A DNA stretch of 64,000 nt from NVTR01 sp036479015. Lineage in GTDB: Bacteria > Pseudomonadota > Alphaproteobacteria > Rhodobacterales > Rhodobacteraceae. The DNA lies in NCBI GenBank assembly GCA_036479015.1, contig JAZGFB010000001.1, forward strand, positions 1 through 64,000, written 5' to 3'. The notes beneath the pieces are model-generated. The model saw only the letters and a program-made list of their open reading frames with translations. It had not been told where the DNA came from and did not search any database. Below, piece by piece: positions 16,674 to 25,377 of the stretch (the stretch's first letter is position 1; each line of letters starts with the position of its first letter). Made by a program: the position numbers and the translations under genes.

Positions 16674-17684
16674 ATGACAAAAATTCCCGGCGCTTTGATG
16701 TACTCAGAAATCAAAGAGGCCCCCGAAAAGTTTGCCACCATCGTCCAGCACGATTTTTCAGCCGCGGTTGCCCCGCTTGGCCTGCCCGATACCCGAGCCA
16801 TCTACACCATTGCGCGGGGCAGCTCTGATGCGGCGGCCAATATCCTGTCTTACGAATATATGGCCCACCTCAAACTGCCGGTCACTTCCTTGCCGCCCTC
16901 GGCATTTTCGCTGCAAGATGGTGTTGCTATGGCCAACGCCACCGGGTTGGTGGTGTCCCAGTCAGGGGCCAGTAGTGATCTGCTAAAAGCCTGTGACGGC
17001 ATCGGCTATAATGGCGGCAAAACGCTGGTCCTGACCAATACCGCAGGCTCGCCTGCCAGTCAGATCGCCGATGTTACCATCGATATGGGCGCAGGCCCCG
17101 AACTGGCCATTCCGGCCACCAAATCGGTGATCTGCACCATCGGTGCTGGCATGGCCGTGCTGGCCGCGACAAAACCGCAATACCAACAAACCTGCGCCCA
17201 GGCCGCCGCCGCAATGCTGGCCATCAAAGACACATCCCTGCCCGAGCAAGCCAAACTGGAACATGCACTGGCAGGTTCAGATTCCATCTACGTAATTGGC
17301 CGCGGGTGCGGCTATGGCGCGGCCCAGGAAATTGCCCTGAAGCTGAAAGAAACCGCCGCCCTGCATGCCGAAGCCTTCTCAGCATCCGAGGTCCTGCACG
17401 GCCCCCTGCAACTGGCCACCAAACCCCTGACCGTTCTGATCCTTGATACTGGGGAAGCGTCAACACAGGACAGTCTGAACATTGCTCAAGCCCGTTTTGA
17501 AGCCGTCAACGCCCAGGTGTTCCGCTTCAGCCCTGCCGATCTGGGCGTCCAAAACGTCGCGCCCCCTGCGGCCGCCGCCCTGTTGCTTTACGCGCTGTAT
17601 TTTGTGGTTCACAATGTCACTATTACCCTTGACCTGGACCCCGACACACCAGAAACCCTTGCCAAAATCACCGATACAGTCTGA
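16674..17684 (+). CDS. SIS-domain aminosugar-phosphate deaminase/isomerase (NagB-II/GlmS-C type)
   Basis: 336 residues with two sugar-isomerase (SIS) folds and no N-terminal glutaminase domain. Motifs: IYTIARGSSDAAANILSYE in the first SIS fold, SQSGASSDLL phosphate loop, IYVIGRGCGYGAAQEIALKLKE in the second, and AFSASEVLHGPLQL, the GlmS-like active-site region with its key glutamate and histidine. Proteins like this convert glucosamine 6-phosphate to fructose 6-phosphate and ammonia (NagB-II). It stands 11 bases before a second, different SIS gene, so the operon seems to hold one enzyme for the gluco and one for the galacto epimer. The substrate assignment is inference. Confidence 0.85.
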   Translation: MTKIPGALMYSEIKEAPEKFATIVQHDFSAAVAPLGLPDTRAIYTIARGSSDAAANILSYEYMAHLKLPVTSLPPSAFSLQDGVAMANATGLVVSQSGASSDLLKACDGIGYNGGKTLVLTNTAGSPASQIADVTIDMGAGPELAIPATKSVICTIGAGMAVLAATKPQYQQTCAQAAAAMLAIKDTSLPEQAKLEHALAGSDSIYVIGRGCGYGAAQEIALKLKETAALHAEAFSASEVLHGPLQLATKPLTVLILDTGEASTQDSLNIAQARFEAVNAQVFRFSPADLGVQNVAPPAAAALLLYALYFVVHNVTITLDLDPDTPETLAKITDTV

Positions 17685-17695
17685 GAAAGCACACA

Positions 17696-18769
17696 TTGGA
17701 AAACTGGGCCACATATCAAGAAATTCAGCAACAGCCCGCCATTTGGCGCAGCTGGGCTGAGAAATTTGGCAGCGAACTGGCCGAACACCGGGACTGGATC
17801 AAAGATCAGAACCCAGATGAAATATGGCTGACGGGGGCTGGCACTTCGGCCTATATCGGCGATCTTATTGCGGCCCACCTGGGCGCTGACCCACGCCGCA
17901 TCCGCGCTGTGTCCAGCACCGATCTTGTGTCCTGTCCGCAGAATTTTATCCGCTCTGACCTGCGCCCCCTGATCATATCATTTGGCCGCAGCGGCAACAG
18001 CGCTGAAAGCATCGCTACGCTGGAAATTCTGGATCAACTTGCCCCGGACGCGCCGCGCCTGAACATTACCTGCAACGGTGACAGCGCCCTTGCCACTCGG
18101 CCTGCAAGTGGCCCACAGCGGGTCATCACCCTGCCGGCCAAATGCCACGACGCCGGTTTTGCCATGACCTCCAGCTATTCCACGATGCTGCTAACGGCGC
18201 TCATGCTGCTTGACGCCGTAGTTGCCCCGCAAGACCTGCACAATCTGGCAGATGCCGCCGATAGCCTGATCACCCCGCTGTTCGCCCTGGCCGCGCAATC
18301 CCCAGCCCCCAAACGCACAGTTTTCGTTGGCTCTGGCGCGCTGGCATATGCCGCCCGTGAGGCAGCCCTTAAGGTCATGGAACTTGCCGCAGGTGACATT
18401 CCATCGATCTGGGACAGTTGCCTGGGGTTTCGCCACGGCCCGAAATCGTTTGTCACCGGCGCCACGCAGGTTTTTATATTACAGTCAAATCATGACTATA
18501 CCGGCCAGTATGACAGGGACCTTGCCACCGAAGTCCGCGCACAATTTGGTACAAATACCGTGACCACACTTGGCGTGGATGCTGATATTTCAATCCCTGC
18601 CCAATCAAATGACGCACTGACGGCTGTGTTATATGTGCTTATCTCCCAGATACTTGCCACCACGTGGTCCCATAATATGGGCCTGAATGTTGATGACCCC
18701 TTTAAGGGCCGTGGCACCCTGACCCGGGTGGTCAGCGGCGTAAAACTGTACACACCGGGGGCAATCTAA
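17696..18769 (+). CDS. agaS: SIS-domain galactosamine-6-phosphate deaminase (AgaS-like)
   Basis: 357 residues of the AgaS branch. Signatures: LTGAGTSAYIGDL in the first SIS fold, ISFGRSGNSAES phosphate loop, FVGSGALAYAAREAALKVMELAAGDIPS and LGFRHGPKSFV, and a C-terminal NVDDPFKGRGTLTRVVSGVKLY stretch typical of AgaS rather than GlmS. The proven role of AgaS is deamination/isomerisation of galactosamine 6-phosphate to tagatose 6-phosphate. The start is probably TTG (GAGAAAGC ribosome site a few bases upstream); an ATG start would remove conserved sequence. The stop overlaps the kinase ATG by one base. Confidence 0.85.
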   Translation: MENWATYQEIQQQPAIWRSWAEKFGSELAEHRDWIKDQNPDEIWLTGAGTSAYIGDLIAAHLGADPRRIRAVSSTDLVSCPQNFIRSDLRPLIISFGRSGNSAESIATLEILDQLAPDAPRLNITCNGDSALATRPASGPQRVITLPAKCHDAGFAMTSSYSTMLLTALMLLDAVVAPQDLHNLADAADSLITPLFALAAQSPAPKRTVFVGSGALAYAAREAALKVMELAAGDIPSIWDSCLGFRHGPKSFVTGATQVFILQSNHDYTGQYDRDLATEVRAQFGTNTVTTLGVDADISIPAQSNDALTAVLYVLISQILATTWSHNMGLNVDDPFKGRGTLTRVVSGVKLYTPGAI

Positions 18770-19692
18770 TGGCCCTTGCTGGCGGCATTGACCTTGGTGG
18801 TACCAAAATTGAAGCGACATTGTTTGACGCTGACTGGCAGCCGATTGAAAGCCAACGCATCGCCACGCCGCGCGCCAGTTATGATGACATGCTTGACGCA
18901 CTTGCCAGCCAAACCCGCTGGATCATAGAGCACGCCAACCAAATAGACCTGCCCATTGGCATTGGGGTGCCCGGACGTATTGACCCTGAAACCGGGCTGT
19001 CATTTACCGCCAATCTGCCTGCCTCTGGCCACCCAATGCGCGATGATCTGCGCGCGGCTGTTGGCCGTCACATCTATTTTGGCAACGACTGCGATCTTTT
19101 CACCTATTCCGAGGCAGTTCTGGGCGCAGGTGTCCCCTTTGAAACCGTGTTTGGCCTGATCCTTGGCACCGGTATTGGCGGTGGTATCTGCCACGGTGAT
19201 ACGCTCTATCAAACCCGCAACGGAGCATCGGGCGAAGTTGGCCACCTGCCTATTTCCGCTGAATTGGCACGCGAATTTGACCTGCCGCTCATCACCTGCG
19301 GCTGTGGCCGCCCTGGCTGTTACGAAACCCTGGGCGCTGGCCCCGGTTTGAAACGTCTGGCCCAGCACCTGACCGGCCAAACAGCCCAGCCAATCGACAT
19401 TGCAGCAGCAGCCCGTGCCGGCGACACGGACGCCAACCGCACCATGCATATCTGGTCACGCATCATCGCCGAACTTATTGGCGGATTGCAACGCACCATT
19501 GATCCCGATTGCGTGGTTTTGGGCGGCGGGTTGTCCAACATCCCCGGCATTTGCGACCTGATAACAGCACAGTTGCCTGACGCACTGTTGCCCGGCACAA
19601 CGCCGCCGCTGGTCACCCCAGCCAAATACGGCGACAGCAGCGGCACCCGTGGTGCGGCCCTTGCCGCCCTGCGCGAAAGGCAGAAAAAATGA
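18769..19692 (+). CDS. ROK-family N-acetylhexosamine kinase
   Basis: 307-residue ROK kinase. The ATP loop is GIDLGGTKIEATLF (about 6-19), the sugar/catalytic region GNDCDLFTYSEA includes the catalytic Asp near residue 104, GLILGTGIGGGI is the second nucleotide loop, EVGH gives the sugar/zinc histidine, and CGCGRPGCYE is the ROK zinc-binding cluster. It probably phosphorylates imported GlcNAc or GalNAc at C6, needed because the ABC route delivers unphosphorylated sugar. NagK and AgaK cannot be told apart from sequence alone. Its end overlaps the next gene by four bases. Confidence 0.88.
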   Translation: MALAGGIDLGGTKIEATLFDADWQPIESQRIATPRASYDDMLDALASQTRWIIEHANQIDLPIGIGVPGRIDPETGLSFTANLPASGHPMRDDLRAAVGRHIYFGNDCDLFTYSEAVLGAGVPFETVFGLILGTGIGGGICHGDTLYQTRNGASGEVGHLPISAELAREFDLPLITCGCGRPGCYETLGAGPGLKRLAQHLTGQTAQPIDIAAAARAGDTDANRTMHIWSRIIAELIGGLQRTIDPDCVVLGGGLSNIPGICDLITAQLPDALLPGTTPPLVTPAKYGDSSGTRGAALAALRERQKK

Positions 19693-20978
19693 CCGACCTG
19701 TTACGCAAAACCATCGCCCAAAACCGCGCCGGGCAGGCTGTGGCCTTGCCTTCGGTCTGTTCGGCCCACCCGGATGTTCTGACGGCCTCATTATTGCTGG
19801 CCCGCGACCATAACCGCCCACTGATTATTGAAGCCACCAGCAACCAAGTTAACCAAGATGGTGGCTATGTTCGCATGCGACCGGCTGATTTTGTCAAGTT
19901 TGTCAATAATATAGCCGAAAACACAGGTTTTGACCGTTCCCAGATCATCTTTGGCGGTGACCATCTTGGGCCCCAGGTCTGGCGCGCCCAACCTGCTGAT
20001 CAGGCCATGGCCAAGGCCGAGGTTCTCGTAGCCGATTATGTCCGCGCCGGGTTTACCAAAATCCACCTTGATTGCTCCGAAGGCTGCGCCGGTGAACCCG
20101 CCCAGGTTGATGACGCAACCAGTGCGGCCCGCGCCGCCCAACTGGCCGCCATTTGCGAAGCCGCCGCGCCGGACGCATCTGCCCTATCCTATATGGTCGG
20201 CACCGAAGTGCCGCCCCCTGGCGGTGCCCGTGTTGACGAAGATGACACCATCACCCCCACCAGCCCGGCAAGCGCAACAGCCACCCTGCGCGCACATTTT
20301 GATGCTTTTGATCAGGCCGGTGTCGCCGCCGCCAAATCGCGCATTGCCGCCCTTGTGGTGCAACCCGGTGTTGAATTTTCGCCCACCGAAGTGCATCACC
20401 TGCCCGCCAATCCCGGCACGGTGTTAAAAGACGCGCTTGTCCCCTATGACGGCGTCTGTTTTGAAGCCCATTCAACCGATTACCAACGCACCAGCGCCTA
20501 TCCTGCCATGGCCCATATGGGCTTTGCCATCCATAAGGTCGGCCCGGCCCTGACATTCGCCTACCGCCAGGCGGTTTACGCGCTGGACGCACTGCGCCAG
20601 ACCGTTCACGGCCCATCGGCCAGCCTGCCCGACACCATGGAGACCCTGATGCTGGCAAACCCCGCCAATTGGCAGGGCCACTATCATGGAACCGACGATG
20701 CAATGCGTCTGTTACGGCATTATTCCTACGCTGACCGCATCCGCTATTACTGGGCGCAACCTGCAGCACAGGCCGCCATTGCAGCCCTTATTACCGACAT
20801 CGATGCCAACCAGATCCCGGCCCCGGTCTGGATGCAGTATTTTTGCCCCGAAACCGAAAGCCGCGCCGCCAACCTGCGCGCAATCGGTTACAGCCCGGCC
20901 AATTCCCGCATTCTTGCAAGCATTCAATCTGCGCTTTCACCCTATTTTTTTGACTCAATAGCAGCGGGCACAAAATGA
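19689..20978 (+). CDS. GatZ/KbaZ/AgaZ-family protein (tagatose phosphate pathway)
   Basis: 429 residues of the family named for the non-catalytic subunit of class II tagatose-1,6-bisphosphate aldolase. Visible signatures: SVCSAHPDVLTASLLLA, IEATSNQVNQDGGY, IFGGDHLGPQVW, IHLDCSEGC, YMVGTEVPPPGG, HSTDYQ and HYSYADRIRYYW. In GalNAc pathway reconstructions members called AgaZ have been assigned as tagatose-6-phosphate kinase; in enterobacteria KbaZ/GatZ assist the KbaY/GatY aldolase. Neither a KbaY-type aldolase nor a phosphofructokinase is in this operon, which favours a stand-alone catalytic role here or help from the cbb-operon aldolase. It overlaps both neighbours by four bases. Confidence 0.85.
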   Translation: MTDLLRKTIAQNRAGQAVALPSVCSAHPDVLTASLLLARDHNRPLIIEATSNQVNQDGGYVRMRPADFVKFVNNIAENTGFDRSQIIFGGDHLGPQVWRAQPADQAMAKAEVLVADYVRAGFTKIHLDCSEGCAGEPAQVDDATSAARAAQLAAICEAAAPDASALSYMVGTEVPPPGGARVDEDDTITPTSPASATATLRAHFDAFDQAGVAAAKSRIAALVVQPGVEFSPTEVHHLPANPGTVLKDALVPYDGVCFEAHSTDYQRTSAYPAMAHMGFAIHKVGPALTFAYRQAVYALDALRQTVHGPSASLPDTMETLMLANPANWQGHYHGTDDAMRLLRHYSYADRIRYYWAQPAAQAAIAALITDIDANQIPAPVWMQYFCPETESRAANLRAIGYSPANSRILASIQSALSPYFFDSIAAGTK

Positions 20979-22135
20979 CCCATTCCAATGACCACTGGCT
21001 TAGCCCGACACAGCTGTTTGACGGCCAAACCCTTAGCTCGGATAGCGCCGTGCAGATGTCGGATGGCAGGGTTGTTTCTGTTGCCCTAAAATACGAAATT
21101 CCAGCCAATGCCACCGTTCACAACATTGACGGCACCCTGTCGCCCGGTTTCTTTGATATTCAGATAAACGGCGGTGGCAACGTCCTATTCAACAGCCAAA
21201 CCAACAGCGCGGGCCTGGCCCGGATTGCCGCCGCACACCACGCCCATGGCACCACACATTGGTTGCCCACCGTGATCACCGATGGCCCCGATGTCATGGC
21301 CGCCGCCTGCACGGCCGTCTTGGAAAACCACGGCCAACACGGCATTGCCGGCATCCATATCGAAGGCCCCCATATCGCCATTGAGCGCAAAGGCACCCAT
21401 AAAAGCCATTGGATCAGGCCGCTGGATGACAACACATTAACCCAGGTAAAACGCATGCGGTCCGCTGGCGTTCCGGTGCTGATCACTGTTGCACCAGAGG
21501 CGATGCGACCCGGTGAAATTGCCCAGCTGGTCAGCCTGGGTTCTGTGGTGTCGCTTGGACATTCAAACGCCAGCTCCGCGCAAACCCAGGCAGCTTTGGC
21601 CGAAGGTGCGCAGCTTTTCACCCATCTTTTCAATGCCATGTCGCAAATTGAAAGCCGTGAACAAAACGTCGTTGGCACCGCGATCAATAGCGACAGATAC
21701 TGTTCAATCATCGTCGATGGCCTGCATGTTGACCTTGGTGTTGTTGGCATGGCGGTGCGCGCGCGCCCCGTTGGCGACCGCATGATCATCGTTTCAGACG
21801 CCATGCCAACCGTCGGTGGCAGCCCTGAATTTGAACTCTACGGTAATTTTATTAAACTGGTGGATGGCCGGTTGATCAATCAGGAAGGCTCACTTGCCGG
21901 GGCCCATATCACCCAGTTTGAAGAACTGTGCAATATGGTGCAAAAAATTGGCATTCCATTGGAAACCGCCCTGCGTATGGTCACGCAAAACCCGGCGCGC
22001 CTTATGGGCGTTAGCGACAGTTTGGGCACAATATCGGCCGGACATCCCGCCGATATGATCGTCATCGCATCTGATTTTTCAGATATTGCCTCGGTGATCA
22101 CTCCGGCTGTTCAAGGCCTGGTCCACCAGGGCTAA
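20975..22135 (+). CDS. nagA: N-acetylhexosamine-6-phosphate deacetylase
   Basis: Removes acetate from GlcNAc-6-P (NagA) or GalNAc-6-P (AgaA); 386 residues. Amidohydrolase motifs: LSPGFFDIQINGGG, GIHIEGPHI (metal-binding Glu in HIEGPH), SLGHSNAS, FTHLFNAMSQ, VDGLHVD and SDAMPTVGG with the catalytic aspartate. The C-terminal NPARLMG...ISAGHPADMIV stretch is standard. It is the last gene of the operon and ends six bases from the convergent gcvP. The gluco or galacto preference is not decidable by eye, and one enzyme may serve both. Confidence 0.93.
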   Translation: MTHSNDHWLSPTQLFDGQTLSSDSAVQMSDGRVVSVALKYEIPANATVHNIDGTLSPGFFDIQINGGGNVLFNSQTNSAGLARIAAAHHAHGTTHWLPTVITDGPDVMAAACTAVLENHGQHGIAGIHIEGPHIAIERKGTHKSHWIRPLDDNTLTQVKRMRSAGVPVLITVAPEAMRPGEIAQLVSLGSVVSLGHSNASSAQTQAALAEGAQLFTHLFNAMSQIESREQNVVGTAINSDRYCSIIVDGLHVDLGVVGMAVRARPVGDRMIIVSDAMPTVGGSPEFELYGNFIKLVDGRLINQEGSLAGAHITQFEELCNMVQKIGIPLETALRMVTQNPARLMGVSDSLGTISAGHPADMIVIASDFSDIASVITPAVQGLVHQG

Positions 22136-22141
22136 CCCAGC

Positions 22142-24988
22142 CTAATCATCCATGTAGTCCGACAGCGGCGGGCAGATGCAGATCAGGTTGCGATCGCCAT
22201 AGACATTGTCCACCCGCCCCACTGGCGGCCAGTATTTATCCACCCGAAACGCGCCGGGCGGAAAACAGGCGGCTTCACGCGAATAGGGTCTTTCCCAATC
22301 GGCCACCAGATCTTCCACGGTGTGGGGCGCATTTTTCAGAGGGTTATTTTCCGCGTCCATCTCGCCCGCAACAATTGCATCAATTTCGCCCCGGATCGAC
22401 AGCATCGCATCACAAAAGCGGTCCAACTCGGCCTTGGTTTCGCTTTCAGTGGGTTCAACCATCAAGGTTCCCGCCACGGGCCAGCTCATGGTGGGGGCAT
22501 GAAAGCCGCTGTCGATCAAACGCTTGGCAATGTCGTCAACCGTGACATTGGCGCTGTCATCAAACGGGCGTGTGTCCACAATACATTCATGGGCCACCCT
22601 GCCTTGGGCACCCTTGTAAAGAACATCAAATGACCCAGACAACCGGGTGGCAATGTAATTGGCGTTCAAAATGGCAATCTTGGTGGCCTGGGTCAGCCCA
22701 GCGCCGCCCATCAGCAAGATATAGGCCCAGCTAATGGCCAGTATCGACGCCGAGCCATAGGGCGCAGCCGATACCGGCCCTTCAGCCCCGCCGGTTATGT
22801 CATGCCCCGGTAAAAACGGTTCCAGGTGCGCCTTAACACCAATTGGGCCCATGCCCGGACCACCACCGCCATGGGGGATGGCAAAAGTTTTGTGCAGGTT
22901 CAAATGGCTGACGTCTGATCCGATCTCACCGGGTTTTGCCAACCCGACCATCGCGTTCAAGTTGGCCCCATCCAGATAGACCTGACCGCCATGGTCATGC
23001 ACAATGTCACACACATCGCGCACGGTTTCTTCGAACACGCCGTGGGTAGACGGATAGGTGATCATGCAGGCCGCCAACGCGTCCCCTGCCGCCGCCGCTT
23101 TTTCGCGAAAATCATCCAGGTGAATGTTGCCATTATCGGCCGATTTCACCACCACAACCTTCATGCCTGCCATCTGGGCGCTGGCCGGGTTGGTGCCGTG
23201 GGCCGAACTGGGGATCAGGCAGATATTGCGCGCACCCTCACCGCGTGAACGGTGATAGGCCGCGATGGTCAACAGCCCGGCATATTCGCCCTGAGCACCC
23301 GAATTGGGCTGCATCGACATGGCGTCATAGCCGGTCATTTCGCACAGTTTATCACCCAGATCATCGATCATCTGGCTATAGCCTGTCACCTGATTAGCCG
23401 GGGCAAACGGGTGGATGTTGGAAAATTCGGGCCAGGAAATCGGGATCATCTCGGCGGCTGCGTTCAATTTCATCGTGCACGATCCCAGCGGTATCATTGC
23501 CCGGTCCAGCGCCAGATCACGGTCGGCCAGGCGACGCATATAGCGCATCATTTCTGTTTCAGCGCGGTTCATATGGAACACGGGATGGGTCAAATATTCG
23601 CTGGTGCGCGCCAGTTCCGGGCGCAAACGGTGGTAATCGGCCGGGAAATCATCGCGGCTGTGGTTCAGCCCAAAGGCGCGCCAAACAGCCTCAAGGGTTG
23701 CGGCGCGCATGGTTTCATCGACCGTCAGCCCCAGCTTGGTGTCGCCAATTTTGCGCAGATTGATTTGCTCAGCCAGTGCAGCATTATAGATCACGCCCTG
23801 CATCGGCCCCACATCCACGGTGATGGTGTCAAAAAAGAAATCTGGCGCAATCTTAAAGCCACCGGCCTCAAGCCCGCGCGCCAACCGGTCGGTTTTACGG
23901 TGCACCCGCTGGGCAATGGCCTTTAGGCCCTCGGGCCCGTGAAACACCGCATAAAATGATGCCATCACCGCCAACAGGGCCTGCGCCGTGCAGACATTGC
24001 TGGTGGCTTTTTCACGCCTGATATGTTGCTCGCGGGTTTGCAGGGACAGCCGGTAGGCCGGGTTGCCGCGCCCGTCAACCGATACCCCAACAATGCGCCC
24101 CGGCATGTTGCGTTTCAATTTATCTTTGCACGACATATAGGCGGCAGCCGGGCCGCCAAAACCCATGGGCACACCAAAGCGCTGGGTTGATCCCACCGCA
24201 ATATCGGCCCCCATGGCACCGGGTTCCTTTAGCAACGTTAGCGCAAGCGGATCGGCAATTATAATTCCTATGGCCTTTGCGTCATGCAAAGCCGTCATTT
24301 CCGCGGTGTAATCCGTCAGGTGCCCATAGGTGCCCGGATACTGAAATATCGCCCCAAATACCGCCCCGGCATCCAGCGTGTCTGGCGCAGCGACGATCAG
24401 CTCTATCCCCAAAGGCGCGGCGCGGGTTTGCATCACCGCGATATTTTGCGGATGGCAATTTTCATCTACAAAAAATGCCATCGATTTTGACTTTGACACA
24501 CGCTGCGCCATGGTCATGGCTTCGGCAGCTGCGGTGGCTTCGTCAAGCAAGGACGCATTGGCAACATCAAGGCCGGTTAGATCGCACACCATGGTCTGAT
24601 AATTCAACAACGCCTCAAGCCGGCCTTGGGAAATTTCCGGCTGATAGGGCGTATAGGCGGTGTACCAGGCGGGGTTTTCCAAAATGTTGCGCTGAATGGC
24701 GGGCGGTGTTGCGGTGCCGTGAAACCCCTGGCCGATCATGGTGGTGAACACTTTGTTCTTCTTGGCCACCTGGCGCATTTCATACAGGAAACCTCGCTCT
24801 GATTTGGCTTTACCAAAATCCAGCGGGTCTTTTTGGCGGATAGAGGCCGGAACTGTTTGGTCTATCAGCTCATCCAGTGACGCCACCCCCAACACTTTAA
24901 GCATTGCGGCAATTTCTGCCTTTGACGGGCCAATATGGCGCAGATTGGCAAAGTCATAGGGCAGGTAATCATTAGGGGTAAACGGCAT
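22142..24988 (-). CDS. gcvP: Glycine dehydrogenase (decarboxylating), P-protein
   Basis: Single-chain P-protein of 948 residues, with the N- and C-terminal halves fused. It decarboxylates glycine on PLP and passes the aminomethyl group to the lipoyl arm of GcvH. N-terminal RHIGPSKAEIAAMLKVLG is typical, as is FFVDENCHPQNIAV. The PLP lysine is in HLNLHKTFAIPHGGGGPG, and the glycine-rich loop GGGGPGMGPIG follows. It is the last gene of the riboswitch-controlled gcvTHP operon, 12 bases after gcvH. Besides C1 supply, the system would recycle glycine from photorespiratory glycolate made by RuBisCO. Confidence 0.97.
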   Translation of the reverse strand: MPFTPNDYLPYDFANLRHIGPSKAEIAAMLKVLGVASLDELIDQTVPASIRQKDPLDFGKAKSERGFLYEMRQVAKKNKVFTTMIGQGFHGTATPPAIQRNILENPAWYTAYTPYQPEISQGRLEALLNYQTMVCDLTGLDVANASLLDEATAAAEAMTMAQRVSKSKSMAFFVDENCHPQNIAVMQTRAAPLGIELIVAAPDTLDAGAVFGAIFQYPGTYGHLTDYTAEMTALHDAKAIGIIIADPLALTLLKEPGAMGADIAVGSTQRFGVPMGFGGPAAAYMSCKDKLKRNMPGRIVGVSVDGRGNPAYRLSLQTREQHIRREKATSNVCTAQALLAVMASFYAVFHGPEGLKAIAQRVHRKTDRLARGLEAGGFKIAPDFFFDTITVDVGPMQGVIYNAALAEQINLRKIGDTKLGLTVDETMRAATLEAVWRAFGLNHSRDDFPADYHRLRPELARTSEYLTHPVFHMNRAETEMMRYMRRLADRDLALDRAMIPLGSCTMKLNAAAEMIPISWPEFSNIHPFAPANQVTGYSQMIDDLGDKLCEMTGYDAMSMQPNSGAQGEYAGLLTIAAYHRSRGEGARNICLIPSSAHGTNPASAQMAGMKVVVVKSADNGNIHLDDFREKAAAAGDALAACMITYPSTHGVFEETVRDVCDIVHDHGGQVYLDGANLNAMVGLAKPGEIGSDVSHLNLHKTFAIPHGGGGPGMGPIGVKAHLEPFLPGHDITGGAEGPVSAAPYGSASILAISWAYILLMGGAGLTQATKIAILNANYIATRLSGSFDVLYKGAQGRVAHECIVDTRPFDDSANVTVDDIAKRLIDSGFHAPTMSWPVAGTLMVEPTESETKAELDRFCDAMLSIRGEIDAIVAGEMDAENNPLKNAPHTVEDLVADWERPYSREAACFPPGAFRVDKYWPPVGRVDNVYGDRNLICICPPLSDYMDD

Positions 24989-25000
24989 CGGGTCAGTCCT

Positions 25001-25360
25001 TTAGGAAATATGCTTATTATAGGCGGCTTCGTCCATCAGATCATCCAGCACAGACATGTCTTCGATCTTCATCTTGAAGATCCAGCCATCGCCCGTCGGG
25101 TCTTCGTTAATCTTGCCCGGATCATCCTCAAGGGCGGCGTTCACTTCGACAATTTCACCATCCAAGGGGGCCAAAATATCAGACGCCGCCTTGACGCTTT
25201 CGATCACCACCGCTTCATCATCCTTAGAGACGGTTGTGCCTTCGTCGGGCAATTCGACAAAGACAATATCGCCCAACTGTTCCGATGCGTGCGCGGTGAT
25301 GCCAACGATCACCAGATCGTCTTCTACCTGTAGCCATTCGTGCTCTTCGGTATATTTCAT
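25001..25360 (-). CDS. gcvH: Glycine cleavage system H protein
   Basis: Lipoyl carrier of 119 residues that shuttles the aminomethyl group between P, T and L proteins. The start MKYTEEHEWL and the lipoylation site ESVKAASD (K57) are textbook, followed by the PLDGEIVEVN and DPTGDGWIFKM segments. AGGAGAATATCAC precedes the ATG. Middle gene of gcvTHP. Confidence 0.97.
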   Translation of the reverse strand: MKYTEEHEWLQVEDDLVIVGITAHASEQLGDIVFVELPDEGTTVSKDDEAVVIESVKAASDILAPLDGEIVEVNAALEDDPGKINEDPTGDGWIFKMKIEDMSVLDDLMDEAAYNKHIS

Positions 25361-25377
25361 GTGATATTCTCCTGATT

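Noticed and set aside
23252..23926. A 224-codon plus-strand frame within gcvP
   Set aside because: Antisense to the P-protein; composition (His/Gly/Arg-rich) is typical of reverse frames here.
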